The position numbers were made by a program, and so were the translations under genes. From the NCBI RefSeq assembly GCF_000350225.1, contig NW_005179061.1, positions 124,001-188,000 on the forward strand: a stretch of DNA of 64,000 nucleotides, read 5' to 3'. This document shows, in pieces, positions 42,545-53,589 of the stretch (the first letter of the stretch is position 1; the number at the start of each line of letters is the position of its first letter). Source of the stretch: Chondrus crispus (Eukaryota; Rhodophyta; Florideophyceae; Gigartinales; Gigartinaceae). The notes beneath the pieces were generated by a model, which was given only the letters and a program-made list of their open reading frames with translations, had not been told where the DNA came from and ran no database searches.

Positions 42545-42830
42545 GTCCGTTTAGGGAATTAGGGGAATTAGGTGATTGGGGGATTTAGGGGATTTAAAGG
42601 AGGACGGAGATTAGCGGGATTTAGGCGATTGGGGGATTTAGGCGATTTAACGGACGACGGAGATTAGCGGGATTTAAGCGATTGGGGGTTTAGGGGAGTA
42701 GGGCGTATATATTATATATTAGGAATTTAGGGGAGTAGGGCGTATATATTATATATTAGGAATTTAGGGGAGTAGGGCGTATATATTATATATTAGGAAT
42801 TTAGGGGGTTAGGAAGGTAGGTGGTTTAGG
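42545..42830. repeat. GATTTAGGGG-type array with 37-bp triplet
   Basis: Degenerate GGGATTTAGG units, then three exact 37-bp units (42691-42801) containing CGTATATATTATATATT, an alternating Pu/Py stretch prone to melting. Confidence 0.85.
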
Positions 42831-43420
42831 ATGGTATTGTGGGTTAGGAGGGTATTGTGGGTTAGGTGGATTAGAAGGATTATGTGGGTTATGTGGATTA
42901 GGTGGATTAGGTGGATTCGGTGGATTAGGTGGATTAGGTGGTTTAGGTTGATTACGGGGTTTAGGTGGTTTAGGTGGTTTAGGGGATTTAGGTGGTTTAG
43001 GTGGTTTAGGTTGATTACGGGGTTTAGGTGGTGTAGGTGGAATACCGGGTTTAGGTGGCGGAATGGTTTACGAGGTTGACCGGTTTAGCGATGTACGAAG
43101 TTTAACGGTTTATGTGATTTAGCATGTGTACGAGGTTTAGGAAGGTTAGCAGGTTTAGGTTGAGATTGGGTTTATGTGGTTTTGCAGGTGTAGCAGGTTT
43201 AGGTGGTTTAGCAGGTTTAGGTTGCGATTGGGTTGAGGTGGTTTAGGGGTTTAGGTTGAGATTGGGTTTTTCAGGTTTAGCAAGTGTAGCACGTTTAAGT
43301 GGATTAGCTGGTTTAGGTTGACAGTGGGTTTAGGTGGTTTAGGTGGTTTAGGTGGTTTAAGTGGTTTAGGTTGAGATTGGGTTTAAGTGGTTTAGGTGGA
43401 TTAGGTTGGCCAATCGTCTA
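42831..43420 (+). repeat. GGTTTAGGT telomere-like array
   Basis: About 590 bp of degenerate 6-9 bp units, mostly GGTTTAGGT and GGATTAGGT. Apparent reading frames over it (RWIRWIRW) are artefacts. Confidence 0.9.
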
Positions 43421-43479
43421 TATTAAATACCCACCGAGAGATGCAAATTTTCAGATCCAACCAAAACAGCATTTTTTCG

Positions 43480-43551
43480 GTCCCAGTGTCCCAGTTGTCC
43501 GATTCAGTCTCTGAGTGTCAGCATGTCCGAGTTCGATTCCTGGTGGGGGCT
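43480..43551 (+). tRNA. tRNA-like sequence, probably a pseudo-tRNA
   Basis: Over exactly 72 nt, GTCCCAG can pair with TGGGGGC as an acceptor stem with wobbles and one mismatch. TGTCCCAGTTG fits the A box at 10 of 11 positions, and AGTTCGATTCC fits the B box except for the first base. The T arm has one mismatch, while the D and anticodon arms do not fold. It is likely a decayed tRNA or a SINE head. Confidence 0.25.
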
Positions 43552-44989
43552 CTGTAAGCAGCAAGTTGACTGACTGAGCGAAATGCCACGTAAGACGGTG
43601 TGGCTTAGAGTAAGCTTTTCTTCTGTAAAGTGCGCAGATGTTGTTTTGTCATAGTTTCTGACGGCGTTACGAAATTTTCGAATTTCTACTGTAAGATCAA
43701 CTGGAAGCAACGTTTGATGCGCAGTTTACACCATTGCGAAAAGGTCGAAAACAAGCCGGTACGGTGTGGTCCGCTTTCCGTTTCAATCCTCAATTTCTGT
43801 TTTTTTATTTTTTTATTCTACAGTACCACCGCCGCCGCCGACGCCCGTCCCTGTCCTGTCATCACACATCATCACCGTCGTCCCTTCTTCCATCTTTTCT
43901 TCCCACCGTCCCTTCCCCCGTCTCCCGTCTCCCCCGTCCCCCGCGCGTCCCCGGTCCCATCCCCCGGCAGAATCGCTCACCTCAGTGCGCTCTCCTTCCT
44001 CTCTTACCGCTTCCTCTCCTTCCTTCACATCTGCTCTGCTGCTTCCGAAGCTTCACCGCTCTATCTTCCACCGCCTCGCCTCCCAAACAAATCCAGCGCT
44101 TCTTCTCATTGTCACTCGAAACGCCCGTCGCATCACCGCAACATCGTCATGACTCCGATCGATCTCCCATCACCCTACCCGTCTACCCGCCTACCTCCCT
44201 CCCGCCTGTTTTCTGACCCCGTTCTGAAACCTAGTTCTAATGTCTCCTTTGCCTGCGTCTCCGCAACATCATCGTGGCGCCCGCACGCAGCGCAGTATAA
44301 TCATGGGCAGTGCTGTCCTGTCGTTTTTCGAGATAACTCCTCAAGTGCGCAAGACGATGTGATTCAGGCGCTGCCCATCCCGCCTATCCCCAACCCGCTC
44401 CTCCTCCTCCTCCTCCTCCTCCTCCTCCTCCTCCTCCTCAACTCCCCTCCCATTTCAACCCCCTCCTCATCTCCTAATCCCCCTCCCCATCTTCGCAACC
44501 TGCTTCTACTTACTAACTGTTCTGCTCCCCGCTCGCAATCGTGTGCACCAGGATCAAATTTGTCTTCGAAAAATACGCGGGCATACGCGCCACGTCTCGT
44601 GAGCTTGCGTTTGGGAAGTGAACCGCCTGCGCTCTGCTCAAAACTGCTCCCGCGGTCATCGCACCGTTGTTTCTCCGCCGCCGCGCGAACGCGTCATTCG
44701 GAGCACGCTGTGAAGGGGATTCGTTGAATGAGGGGCAACTTCTCACATTTTTGTTATGAGCCATCAAGGGGTCTGGGTTGAGGGAAGTGGTCTTGAGGGA
44801 TAGATGCTTTCGGGAATTATTTCTGACAAAAAGTATGTGACTGATCGATAGTGGATGTTGCGTAGCGCTGCCAAGATAGTAATTGGTATCGATTTTGCGG
44901 TTCTTTTTTCTTGGACGTGGCTACTCGGAGGAGTTTTCAGTTGAAAGGCCTTTGCTTTCAGCTCGTGTTGTCCGTTCTGTTCATATTGG
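43552..44989. other. Pyrimidine-rich sequence, no supported gene
   Basis: CT-rich 43850-44120 and a (CTC)n microsatellite at 44399-44440. A 365-codon plus frame crosses all this, with poly-Leu from the microsatellite; it has no domain and no conserved start, so I do not call it. Confidence 0.4.
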
Positions 44990-45345
44990 AACAGATCCAG
45001 TGAAGCTGTTGATCAGAGTTTGCGAAGGTCGCAATTGCAACTCGTGCGAGGGAGGAGGGGCGGGAAGAATATTCTGTCCGGAAATTTCAAAGACGGAAGG
45101 TTGAAGAGGAGAGCGGACTTCGCAGGAGGAGGTGAAGAGGGAATCAGTGGAGATGGTTTGCACAGCGAAGCGAAGAAGAAGATGACGTCAGCGACGACGA
45201 GGGAGATGTTTGCCTTGTAGTGTAGGGTCTGCAGTAGAAGAAGTCAAGATCCAGTCTCCGATCGACCACGAAGCCGCACATGACTCATCCGACGAAAGCG
45301 GCAGCTCCAGTGCAGACTACGATTAGGATTGGATCTCTAATCAAA
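44990..45345 (+). repeat. Dispersed repeat W, copy 1
   Basis: Similar to 53590-53940 and 54205-54230 (shared GTGAAGCTGTTGATCAGAG, AGACGGAAGGTTGAAGAGG, GATTCATCCGACGAAAGCG). Copies differ by scattered indels. Remnants of an acidic Ser/Asp/Glu-rich coding sequence are possible (SSDESGSSS). Confidence 0.65.
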
Positions 45346-47255
45346 CCTTGTGTGCTCTTGCGTCGATCGGACTAGCATATATGTAATTGTACACCGCTGG
45401 GGAAGCGAAAGACAGTGTGGCCTGAGAAGACGCCCTGCACTGTGTGGGGGACAGTTTGCCTTCTTTGAGCTCAGATATCGCATGCGACGTTGTGGTCTGG
45501 GACGAGCCGATCTGCAGGTGGCATCAGCCTTATGCGCTTTGCAATGAATACGAAGGAAAGTGCGAACTTTTTTTTGGGGGGGGGGGAGCATCATCGTCAG
45601 GACGACAGTCGACAGTAGGGGAGCCATGAAAAGCTTCAGCTCGTGTTCTGCATGCATGCATCACCCGTCATTATGAAGCGCGAGTGCATGTTCTGACAAC
45701 GAGGCGTACGCACTGTGCACGGCAGTTGCGGTATTCGTACCAGACGGAGGACAAGGAGGGGCTCGTTGACTGGACAGACACACGGACAGGGGGCGCATTG
45801 TTGGTATGAGTGCGGACGGAAGACATGTGATATTTGCATCCGGGGACGAAGCTATGAGGATGAGGAGACGTGGATGGATGGAGGGATCACACTTCGTAGC
45901 GGATGAGCAGAGGGCTGGCAAGAGATCACGGATCGAATTCTGAAGACCGCAGGTAATGGGTACTGTATCATATACAGGACAAGCATCGCACATAACGCTA
46001 GGCAAGGGAAGAGTTTGGGCGAAGGCGAGAGGACGAGTCTGAGGATGTCCTGGTTCAATTGGAGACTACAGTAGACTCAAGAGCTTCATGGTCCATTCCA
46101 AGTGCACTGGCCTCGCCGTAGAAGATGTCGCCACTGCGTTGTGGAGGGGCAGCGCCGAGCCCGTCATTGCGCTGGGTGTCAGGGGGCTAGCAAAGAGAGT
46201 TGTGGACGCTGAGGGCGTGTATATATATGAGGACGGATAAGCTTGTCAGGTTGGATGATTTGATCACAAGAGAACTGCCAGGAGGAGGGGGAGGGGTCAC
46301 CGAGAAGGCGGGCTGGGTTGCGTTGGACGGAGAGCAAGTGGTGGGGGAGAATCGGAGATCAGGTGGAAGGGCGGCGCGGCGAAGAGGCTTTCGGAAGGGT
46401 ACGTCCACTATCACTTGTTTTCTTCGCGATATTTTCCTGTCGGATGACCGCCGAACTGACATGGTCATCAAATGTAATTTTCGACAATTCGGCAGAATCC
46501 AAGCAGAGTTTGATGCTTTTGTGAAGACAGTTGAAGATGTCATGGCTGATGCAGAAATGGAGTGTGCGAGGGTTGACGCCTTTTTGCGGGACATTGCGGC
46601 GATGAAAACGATTGATCCTGTTCTTGTTCTTCCGCAACTAGTGGTCCTAATTTCGCAGCAGCATGGTTCACGAAAACGCAGGAGCATCTGGGCGTACTGA
46701 AATACTGTATCACGCGACACGGCTGATCTATGCCATATGCTATCAAGAAACACATTTCGGAATTGAGGCTTACTATGGCCAAATCCTAGCGCCGTTTCTA
46801 ACGTGCCCACTCGGACGTCAGTTGGGGCGAGGGGATCATTGGCCTCTTGGCGATAACGCCGCTTTCGTGCTGGAAGAGGCATTTGAGATTGCATCCTGAT
46901 CCAGTCTGTTGCGGGCGGACGGCCAAGACGCTCGTCGATGTTTTAACTGACAAGCATTCTCCGTTGGAAAGTATTTACGGCAGCATTCGGGGCTTGAAAT
47001 CATTGGGACGAGATGTTTTCCAGCTGCAGTTTCTTCCACATTTACCGGCCTTGCTGATTGGTTGAGAGAGGGCTGCCGGGGCAAATGACAAATTAGAGGG
47101 AGAGGACGAGGCCGTCGTGGACGAAAAGATATCTCTCGTCTGCCAAGCGATCGAGGAATCGGCGGACCTTGCAGATCGAGAAGAGAATGAAAGGAGAGCA
47201 TCTGATGGACACGACTGTGTGATACTTTCACTATGCACACTTCCCGTTGTGCAGG
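45346..47255. other. No confident gene
   Basis: Several frames of 70-235 codons on both strands overlap one another. The most protein-like is 46462-46700 plus (MVIKCNFRQFGRIQAEFDAF..ECARVDAFLRD), followed by 46663-46899 in another frame, which could be one decayed helical protein. No family recognised. A run of ten G lies at 45578-45587. Confidence 0.35.
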
Positions 47256-48399
47256 TCAAGCTTTCCTTGCCGTGGTCTCTACGGAATCCACTAGTTCTGT
47301 TGGCCCCGCGCAAAACGAGACCCGTTTGTGGACATCCTCATCGTCTACGCCCCTATCTTTTGTACACAGCGTGGCGCGAGAGAAATTAGTTTTGGAAGTT
47401 TGGTCAGGTACGTCTGAATTAGGGTGCAAGAAGGGTATGAAAAGTGTGTATTGACACAGCCCTGCCGTAGTGATATGTGGAAACTTACCCAAAATGCGGT
47501 TGCCGGCCCCGTCAGTTGCCTTCCCACTCATCTGCTCTACGATAAGTGCGAGCGGTGCAGCTTCGCACAAGACGTGCATATCATGACCGATGAAGAGACA
47601 AGCAGCAGCCATGGCGCCCTGAAAGTTGGCAATCATGCAGCCATTATCATATACGTTTCCCGAACGGGCGGAACAAAACGCGAGGGCGTGTTTTCCCAAT
47701 GCCGGGTCCGTTCGAGACTGGTGGTAATCCGTGTAGAGGTTAAAGGAGGGCTTGTCAAAAGAGATAAGATGGTTCGGCTGGAGAAAGTATTGGGTCGCGA
47801 CCGGCTGAAGATAAAACTTGTACACACCGGCATGCATGGTTTATTACAGGGTGGTAGCTGATGAGTACAAGACAAAAACCCGCGGGAACCTGATGGTTGA
47901 CTGGCTGCTGCAGATCCTTGAGCCTTCCTGGAAGACCGGTGGAGGACTTTCGCTTGTACACGCTGAATATGGTGCCGCAGATGACGTTATCTGCGGCGGT
48001 TTGGTCGATGTCGAGCGAGGAGAGCATGAGAACGTAACCGCCATGCAAGGCGGATTCGGAAAATGTGAGCGGGGCCTCGCGGTCCTTTTCTAAAATGATG
48101 CAGGCATATCCGTCATGAGACAACGTGTTATACAACTTCTGCGTAGCGACATGCGGGCGCGGTCCGGATGGCTGAGGCGAATGATCGGCGTCGGGGGTAG
48201 GGCGGGCGTGGGTATGTCTCGCGGCGACGTACTTGGAGACAGAGTGAGTGAGGGTGGCAATGTCGTCCAGCAGACGGACAAGGTCACCTGTGCAGTCAGT
48301 CGGGTCGCGACGGAAGGAGGCGCGGACGTGCGAGGGGAAGACGGTGGCGGACATGTCGGGCGGGGAAGGGAAGAGGACCTGTGTGGGCGGGTGGCTCAT
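47256..48399 (-). pseudogene. Fructose-1,6-bisphosphatase-like pseudogene
   Basis: Two minus frames, ATG 48399 to 47755 and on to 47256, joined by a one-base shift near 47825. The order follows FBPase: TGDLVRLLDDIATLTHSVSK at the N-terminal helix; ACIILEKDREAPL (SEE position); GGYVLMLSSLDIDQTAADN..CGTIFSVYKR (normally DPLDGSSNID..GTIFSI); DLQQPVNHQVPAGFCL; GVYKFYLQP; then HVLCEAAPLALIVEQMSGKATDG. Metal-binding positions are partly lost: the SEE Glu pair is now Glu-Lys and the first Asp of DPLD is Ser. FBPase removes the C1 phosphate of fructose-1,6-bisphosphate in the Calvin cycle and gluconeogenesis; this copy is very unlikely to do so. It could be a diverged paralogue with an error, but decay is simpler. 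Confidence 0.75.
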
Positions 48400-49121
48400 T
48401 GAGGTCGGGGCGCCAGCTCGGAAAGACTGGCGCTCAGTGAGGTGACGACGTGGGACATGGTGCGAGACGGAAAGTTGGGAAGGCTGCGGGAAAGGTGGAG
48501 AATGGGGGAAGGATGAGGTCTGTTGTGCTCCTTGATCTGAAAGTTTGTTTAAAGGTCGGGAATTCGAGGAGAGTTGTTGGTGGATGGATAGGTGATTGGA
48601 GGCTGCAGATGATCAACGTGGCTAGCGAATGGGACAAATACGCGGCCATGAGCGGCAGTATGAAGGTCGAACGGAACGGCTCTGGGAAGTTGTATGCAGA
48701 AGTGACGGATGTGCGCACTGCGCGTCCCGGATGCCGCCATGTCTTAACCTCCTCCTCCCTCATCCATTTGTCCCCACTGCAGCCGCCCGGGCCCCCCCTT
48801 CCTCCCTCCCCCCCTACGGAACCCATCTTCGTTGCCGTGTTTTACTTTCTAAACTCACCCCCCCCCGCCCCCGCGGCACCGTCACCCTCTGCTCCACTGC
48901 CGCCCTACCGTTATCTGCGTTCAGTGCGCTGAGGTACACACATATAAGACCGCCATCTACTTGACGCATCTCTGCCACTGATCCAGCTTCCCGCCCATGT
49001 TCAATCTGAATTAGTCGGCAGCCCTTATGAAGGCAGAGTGAGGGGCTGCCGTCCCGTGTTGACTATCAGCTGAAGCCTCGTCCATGGTTGCAGCTCCCTT
49101 AAATCCACCCTCGACTGAATC
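48400..49121. other. Intergenic with GATA-locus-like leader fragment
   Basis: 48655-48700 resembles 58500-58545 (GGCTCTGGGAAG.TGTATGCAGAA), a piece of the GATA locus upstream region. 49017-49050 forms a GGCAGCCC/GGGCTGCC hairpin. No gene. Confidence 0.45.
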
Positions 49122-49458
49122 ATGCGTACTGCTTTGGTTGTATCTCAGTTAATGATAATGATTTTCATTGAAAATGTAAGGATCAAGCTCTTCAAAGGTC
49201 ATTGGATTGGAAATTGGAACATGACTCATGTCCCGGTCTGGCGTGTTTTTACGTTCTTGATAGTCGCACAGGCCATGTTCTCTTTATTTCGTCAGAAGAA
49301 ATGGTGCCCATACTATACCGCCAGACTTTGTCTCAGCTTCGCTCATGTTATTGTCTACAACTACCAATACTTTGTAGATCCCAAGATCGATGTTCTTATA
49401 TCGAAGAACCTTGAACGAGAAAACATTCTAGACATCAGTCTGTCTGCAGCTTTCATGC

Positions 49459-49968
49459 TTAACCGCGTCCCTTTTGATGAAGGAGAGGGGGGAGAACTCT
49501 ACGCCACTCTTGGAAAATGCTTTCCTCGATTGTTAGTCCGGCAACACAGATCGATCCTCTATTTCGGCGTAAGTGTTGCGCCCCCTCTTCTTCAAGCAGA
49601 AATGCCAAAACCACCTCCTCCGCAAGGGTTTGCCGCCTCGGAGTCTGAGTCTCAATGAAAGTACCATCAAAAGCACCACCACTACGACCGAACCCAGCCA
49701 CCTCACCATCCCAATAATCATCAATCCCCCCTAGTTGCCCGCTTATCTCTAAATAGGTTATGTAACTCGCATAGACGTCCACATGTTGATCGGCAGTAGG
49801 AATTATGTCTTCGCCATTGCAGGAGGCCGCACTAGATCCGTCGCCCTCCTCGGTGTCAGAGACGGAGGCCAATTCCTCTGTGACCATTGGGACGGCAGCA
49901 GAATCTGTAGGAGGCCCCAAAATCACTTCCAACTCGGCAGCGAACGTAACTTTCTTCAAGTTTCCCAT
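49459..49968 (-). CDS. Hypothetical acidic protein
   Basis: A 169-codon frame from ATG 49968 (MGNLKKVTFAAELEVIL). Acidic, with a Leu/Glu-rich helix (LAEEVVLAFLLEEEGAQHLRRN) near the C-terminus. It weakly recalls the N-terminal leader of PIF/Harbinger-type transposases, but no catalytic part follows. A plus-strand frame 49122-49658 (178 codons, ATG start, two hydrophobic segments) overlaps it; at most one is real and I favour this one slightly. Confidence 0.3.
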   Translation of the reverse strand: MGNLKKVTFAAELEVILGPPTDSAAVPMVTEELASVSDTEEGDGSSAASCNGEDIIPTADQHVDVYASYITYLEISGQLGGIDDYWDGEVAGFGRSGGAFDGTFIETQTPRRQTLAEEVVLAFLLEEEGAQHLRRNRGSICVAGLTIEESIFQEWRRVLPPLLHQKGRG

Positions 49969-50039
49969 TTCTCAAAAAACAAAAGAGCCTGAGACGGTGG
50001 GCAAGGAGAAGATGTCGCGATCCGCGTTGTGTGGGGTTT

Positions 50040-50720
50040 TTGAGCACGCGACGACAAGTTGGCCGACAGATATGAAGACCAAGCGTATTCAATAGCACTT
50101 TCTTCGTCGATGAGAACCGAGGGAGACGAAGTGCTAGGGCTGGCAGCAGTCCCCTGCGGGACGGAGGGTGCCTCGCATAAGACGGATGCGCCACGTAACC
50201 TTCCGTCTGCGTCGGAGCCGATGGCAGCGGGGCTGCGCCAGTGTGTACAGAGCATCGCTGGACGGATTGGATCACAGGAACTGATGCCGCATCGCCTCAA
50301 CGAGGTGCAGTTTCAAATTACTCACCCCTCACCCACGGAAACATCGGAGATGCCGTGTCACAAGGGATTCGGGGAGATTACGGGGATTTGGACACTACGG
50401 TCGTGATACGATAGAAATGATGAGGGGGTTTGCTACTTCTCTGCTGAGCGGAAGGCAGGGAGAGATTAGCGGATTAGGGTTGGAAGGAAGGAAAAGGCTT
50501 TAGTTGATTTTTGTAATGTGGGATCATGCTGTCTTTGTCGTTGAATAATTTTTTTCATGTTTCAGAGTGTGCGATGACGCACGTAGTGTCGGTATGGTTC
50601 GAAGTGAAAGTGCAGTTGAGGCTTTCGTCCCGCTGCAGTACGATCGAGATGACAGGATCCACATGAACGCCACCTGCATAGAGCATTGCGACTGAGACAT
50701 GTGCAACAACCTATTTTGCG
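50040..50720 (+). pseudogene. Decayed copy of GATA-gene tail and 3' flank
   Basis: Aligns with 36490-37130 (GATATGAAGACCAAG, GCGTCGGAGCCGATGGCAGC, CATCGCTGGACG, GTTTGCTAC). Several indels break the frame. It lacks the finger region, and the left arm of the 3' hairpin is lost. Confidence 0.85.
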
Positions 50721-50905
50721 ATTTTGGGAATGGGACATGAAATGGTCCTTACATACGATCTCGATCCTGAGCAAGTTGCCGACAGAGGGGGGTCTCAGAT
50801 GGCGTGGAATAATTGTGGTTTTGGTTTTACCGGCATAAATTGATTTCGCGATCGTCTCGCCGCCGCTTGTTCCCAGCTTACGGTCCAACCTTTTTTTGTC
50901 ACTGC
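50721..50905. other. Short spacer, no gene
   Basis: No feature recognised. Confidence 0.3.
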
Positions 50906-51197
50906 GTCGTGAACACCTCCTCTGTCATGCATTAACCCTCACAGACGCCCCCCGTTCTTCCCAACTCCCTCCCTTCCTATTCTCTATCGGAAACTCTCTT
51001 CGAGTCAATACACTAGTTTTATCGCCGTCATCCGCCCTGCCTATCGCCTAACTCTCTCAATTGTGACATGCCGCGTCTTGAACACCTCCTCTGTCATGCA
51101 TTAACCCTCACAGACGCCCCCCGTTCTCCCCAACTCCCTCCCTTTGTATTCTCTATCGGAAACTCTCTTCGAGTCAGTACACTCGTTCTAAGGACGA
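50906..51197. repeat. Direct duplication of about 123 bp
   Basis: 50906-51028 and 51075-51197 are nearly identical (GAACACCTCCTCTGTCATGC to GAGTCA.TACACT), offset 169 bp, just downstream of YR2. Confidence 0.85.
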
Positions 51198-51355
51198 TGG
51201 AATGTGCAGCCGGCAGCAGGGGGATGGGAATTTCAGTGGTGCAATGTAACAGACAGGAAGTGGAGGAGGGCTGGGCTTGGACTGAGGGACGGGGGGGGAG
51301 GGAGGAGGAGTCGGAAGGGTGTGAAATGTGCGAGACGAAGGGGCAAGCAAAACGT

Positions 51356-53251
51356 TTACGGGTGTCTGTCCCGACCTGCAGAAGGTCGGATGACTCTATG
51401 CGAAGAAACCAGGAGCATCATCTTCGTTTTCGACTGGTCTATCGTCTCCTCCGTATCATCAGGGTTGGTTGTGACAGCGAGAGCTCTGATCAATGCCTTG
51501 GCAGTATCAAGGTAGTCGGTGTGGTCCAGGCCGATGTAGGTGGAACGGAGCTGGTCTACGGAGGTATTCATTTGCGTAGACAATGTATCCAGAAACGCTG
51601 CTTCATCCAGGTTGGGGAAGATTTTTTTCTCGCGATAACTGTGCATCATCATTGTTCCATAGCTAGATCTCAGCATCATAACCGTCATGTCAGCGAGGGT
51701 GGGTTCTGACATGCGGAGGAACGCCTGAAATGTCTTTGTGACTTGTGGGTTAATCAGACTATGTCCATTTTCGGTATGAATGAGTAGGGATTTGGGGACG
51801 AGGTCGGACTCATCCTTTTCAGCTTGGTCAATTATTGCAGGGCGGACAGTGGAGCAATGAAATCGGACGTATTTGAGAACATATGAAGGAAAAAGAACAA
51901 ACGGCATTCGCAAGGATCGGCTTGTCTTCTCCTTGACCGTGCTCATTTCAATGAAACCCTGCTCCCGCGCTCTTTGCGTCATGTCTGTCAATTCGCTTGA
52001 CGAAGGCAGTTGCAACTGCGTGTATACTTGGGGTCGTTGACCCCCGCCGGTCAACACAAGAAGGTTGATTAAATTCATGCACCACTTATTTTTGGTCCTA
52101 CCTTCCCGGAAAACCGTGGTGACGGCAGCGGTCACCCCGTGGTCAACTGTGTGACTATCAAAAGATGCGAGAATAGAATCCAATGCATGTCGGATTTTTT
52201 GCTTGCAACGAGAAAAATCCTGTGGCATGAAAATTGCGGCCCGCGCTATGCGATCGTCTATGACGCGACGATCGGTAGCGCGTTGCCTTCCTAGCACTTT
52301 CTGAACATTGAAAATGGAACGGAGATGTATGCGGCTTCGTTCTGCTTCAGCAGCGTAGACAACGCTTCTTCCTTGAAAGTACAATTTGGCGTGCTCGGAA
52401 ATTTTTTTCAAGTGAAAAGCTTTTGTCATGACAGTTGTACAGACAGCCCTGACGCGATAATGTGAAATGAGGAGATCTACTGTGTCCTTGTCGCATATTG
52501 CTTCGAATAGCTTCCCTGGCATCCATACCGATTCCACCTCCAAGACGTTACAAACCACACACAGCCGCAGCAGCTGCCCCGCCGCGATACAGAGCTGCTT
52601 GAAGGACCCATCGCTTCCTCCCCCCGAGATTTTTGGCTCGTATTCAATACGGTATATCTCTCTCAGATCGCTATTATTATCTTCACAAACAGAAATCCCC
52701 TTATACGCAGCGCGTCCTTGTCCGATTACGCCATGATCTTTCAAGGTTGCTTCTTCGCAAGAGAAGTAATCGGGGTGGTCCCGCAACAGATTATGAACGC
52801 TATGGCTCCAAGCCTCTTCCAATGAGAGGCCCGCAGTTACACGTATAGAGACCGCAGGACCCCCCACTCCCTGTTGACGTTGGGCAGATTTCGTACCAAG
52901 ACGGCGTGTCGTGCGTCGTTGTATGATCTGGGCATGGTTCTTTCGAACCATGTCGAGATCAATGTTGGCCTTCGTAAATTGAGTTGGAGTCGCTTCACCA
53001 CGGACATCGTCCATATCCATGTGTAATGACTGCCCGTCATCTTCGGAAATATCGGTGAAGGAGGGAGGGGCGCACGGCGAAACTGTAGCGGAAAAACTTG
53101 GGGCTGTACGTACTGGTGTGACTGGGGATACGAGTTTCCCCGCAGCAGCATCTGTCTTCTTCTTGCTTTTCGTCTTGCTTTTTTTTGTCTTTTTGCGTTT
53201 GGAAGACTCTTTACCCGGGCCTGCACCGCGTTTTTTTGTCGTCGGATCCAT
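51356..53251 (-). CDS. Crypton-like tyrosine recombinase YR2, intact
   Basis: 631 codons from ATG 53251 (MDPTTKKRG), chosen because a TATA box lies about 70 bp upstream and the longer frame lacks ATG. The N-terminal 45 residues are Lys-rich, nuclear-signal-like. Residues 140-400 align with YR1 (EATLKDHG..Y; CTTVMTKAFHLKK; AEAERSRIHLR). Catalytic part: GGGQRPQVYTQLQ (first Arg), KEKTSRS, HTENGHSLINPQVTK, MMLRSSYGTMMM (second Arg), MNTSVDQLRSTYIGLDH (candidate Tyr). The His positions of classical enzymes are not kept, as in YR1, so this is a family trait rather than decay. It probably mobilises its own element; element ends were not identified. Confidence 0.8.
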   Translation of the reverse strand: MDPTTKKRGAGPGKESSKRKKTKKSKTKSKKKTDAAAGKLVSPVTPVRTAPSFSATVSPCAPPSFTDISEDDGQSLHMDMDDVRGEATPTQFTKANIDLDMVRKNHAQIIQRRTTRRLGTKSAQRQQGVGGPAVSIRVTAGLSLEEAWSHSVHNLLRDHPDYFSCEEATLKDHGVIGQGRAAYKGISVCEDNNSDLREIYRIEYEPKISGGGSDGSFKQLCIAAGQLLRLCVVCNVLEVESVWMPGKLFEAICDKDTVDLLISHYRVRAVCTTVMTKAFHLKKISEHAKLYFQGRSVVYAAEAERSRIHLRSIFNVQKVLGRQRATDRRVIDDRIARAAIFMPQDFSRCKQKIRHALDSILASFDSHTVDHGVTAAVTTVFREGRTKNKWCMNLINLLVLTGGGQRPQVYTQLQLPSSSELTDMTQRAREQGFIEMSTVKEKTSRSLRMPFVLFPSYVLKYVRFHCSTVRPAIIDQAEKDESDLVPKSLLIHTENGHSLINPQVTKTFQAFLRMSEPTLADMTVMMLRSSYGTMMMHSYREKKIFPNLDEAAFLDTLSTQMNTSVDQLRSTYIGLDHTDYLDTAKALIRALAVTTNPDDTEETIDQSKTKMMLLVSSHRVIRPSAGRDRHP

Positions 53252-53315
53252 TGTGCGACGGAAAGCTCTAGAGGATTTAGGGAGCACAGGAGGAAAGGAA
53301 ACGGGACTACGATTC

Positions 53316-53330
53316 GCATATATATAGGGA
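53316..53330 (-). promoter_or_regulatory. TATA box of YR2
   Basis: Minus strand CCCTATATATATGCG, about 65-80 bp upstream of ATG 53251. Confidence 0.55.
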
Positions 53331-53589
53331 AATGGCAATACACACTTGAGAAGTATCGTGGTTCCACGTGAAAAAACCGCGGCAAATTCAAATCAGAGTA
53401 CAACAGTGTTGCGGGCCATATGGGTATCCGTGTCTGTGTGTGTCGTCACGTGTTCGTTTTTGGGCCACTTCAGGATGTCGATTCTCTGATAAATCTGTTC
53501 TGGTCTCGAATGAGGTTTTCGGACAACGCGGATGAAATTGACGGAGGAAATGAGTCGTCGGATGGGGAAGGTGAAAATGGGCAATCTGG

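Noticed and set aside
43630..44727. 365-codon frame with a poly-Leu run
   Set aside because: Crosses a CTC microsatellite and CT-rich DNA, no domain, composition driven by the repeats.
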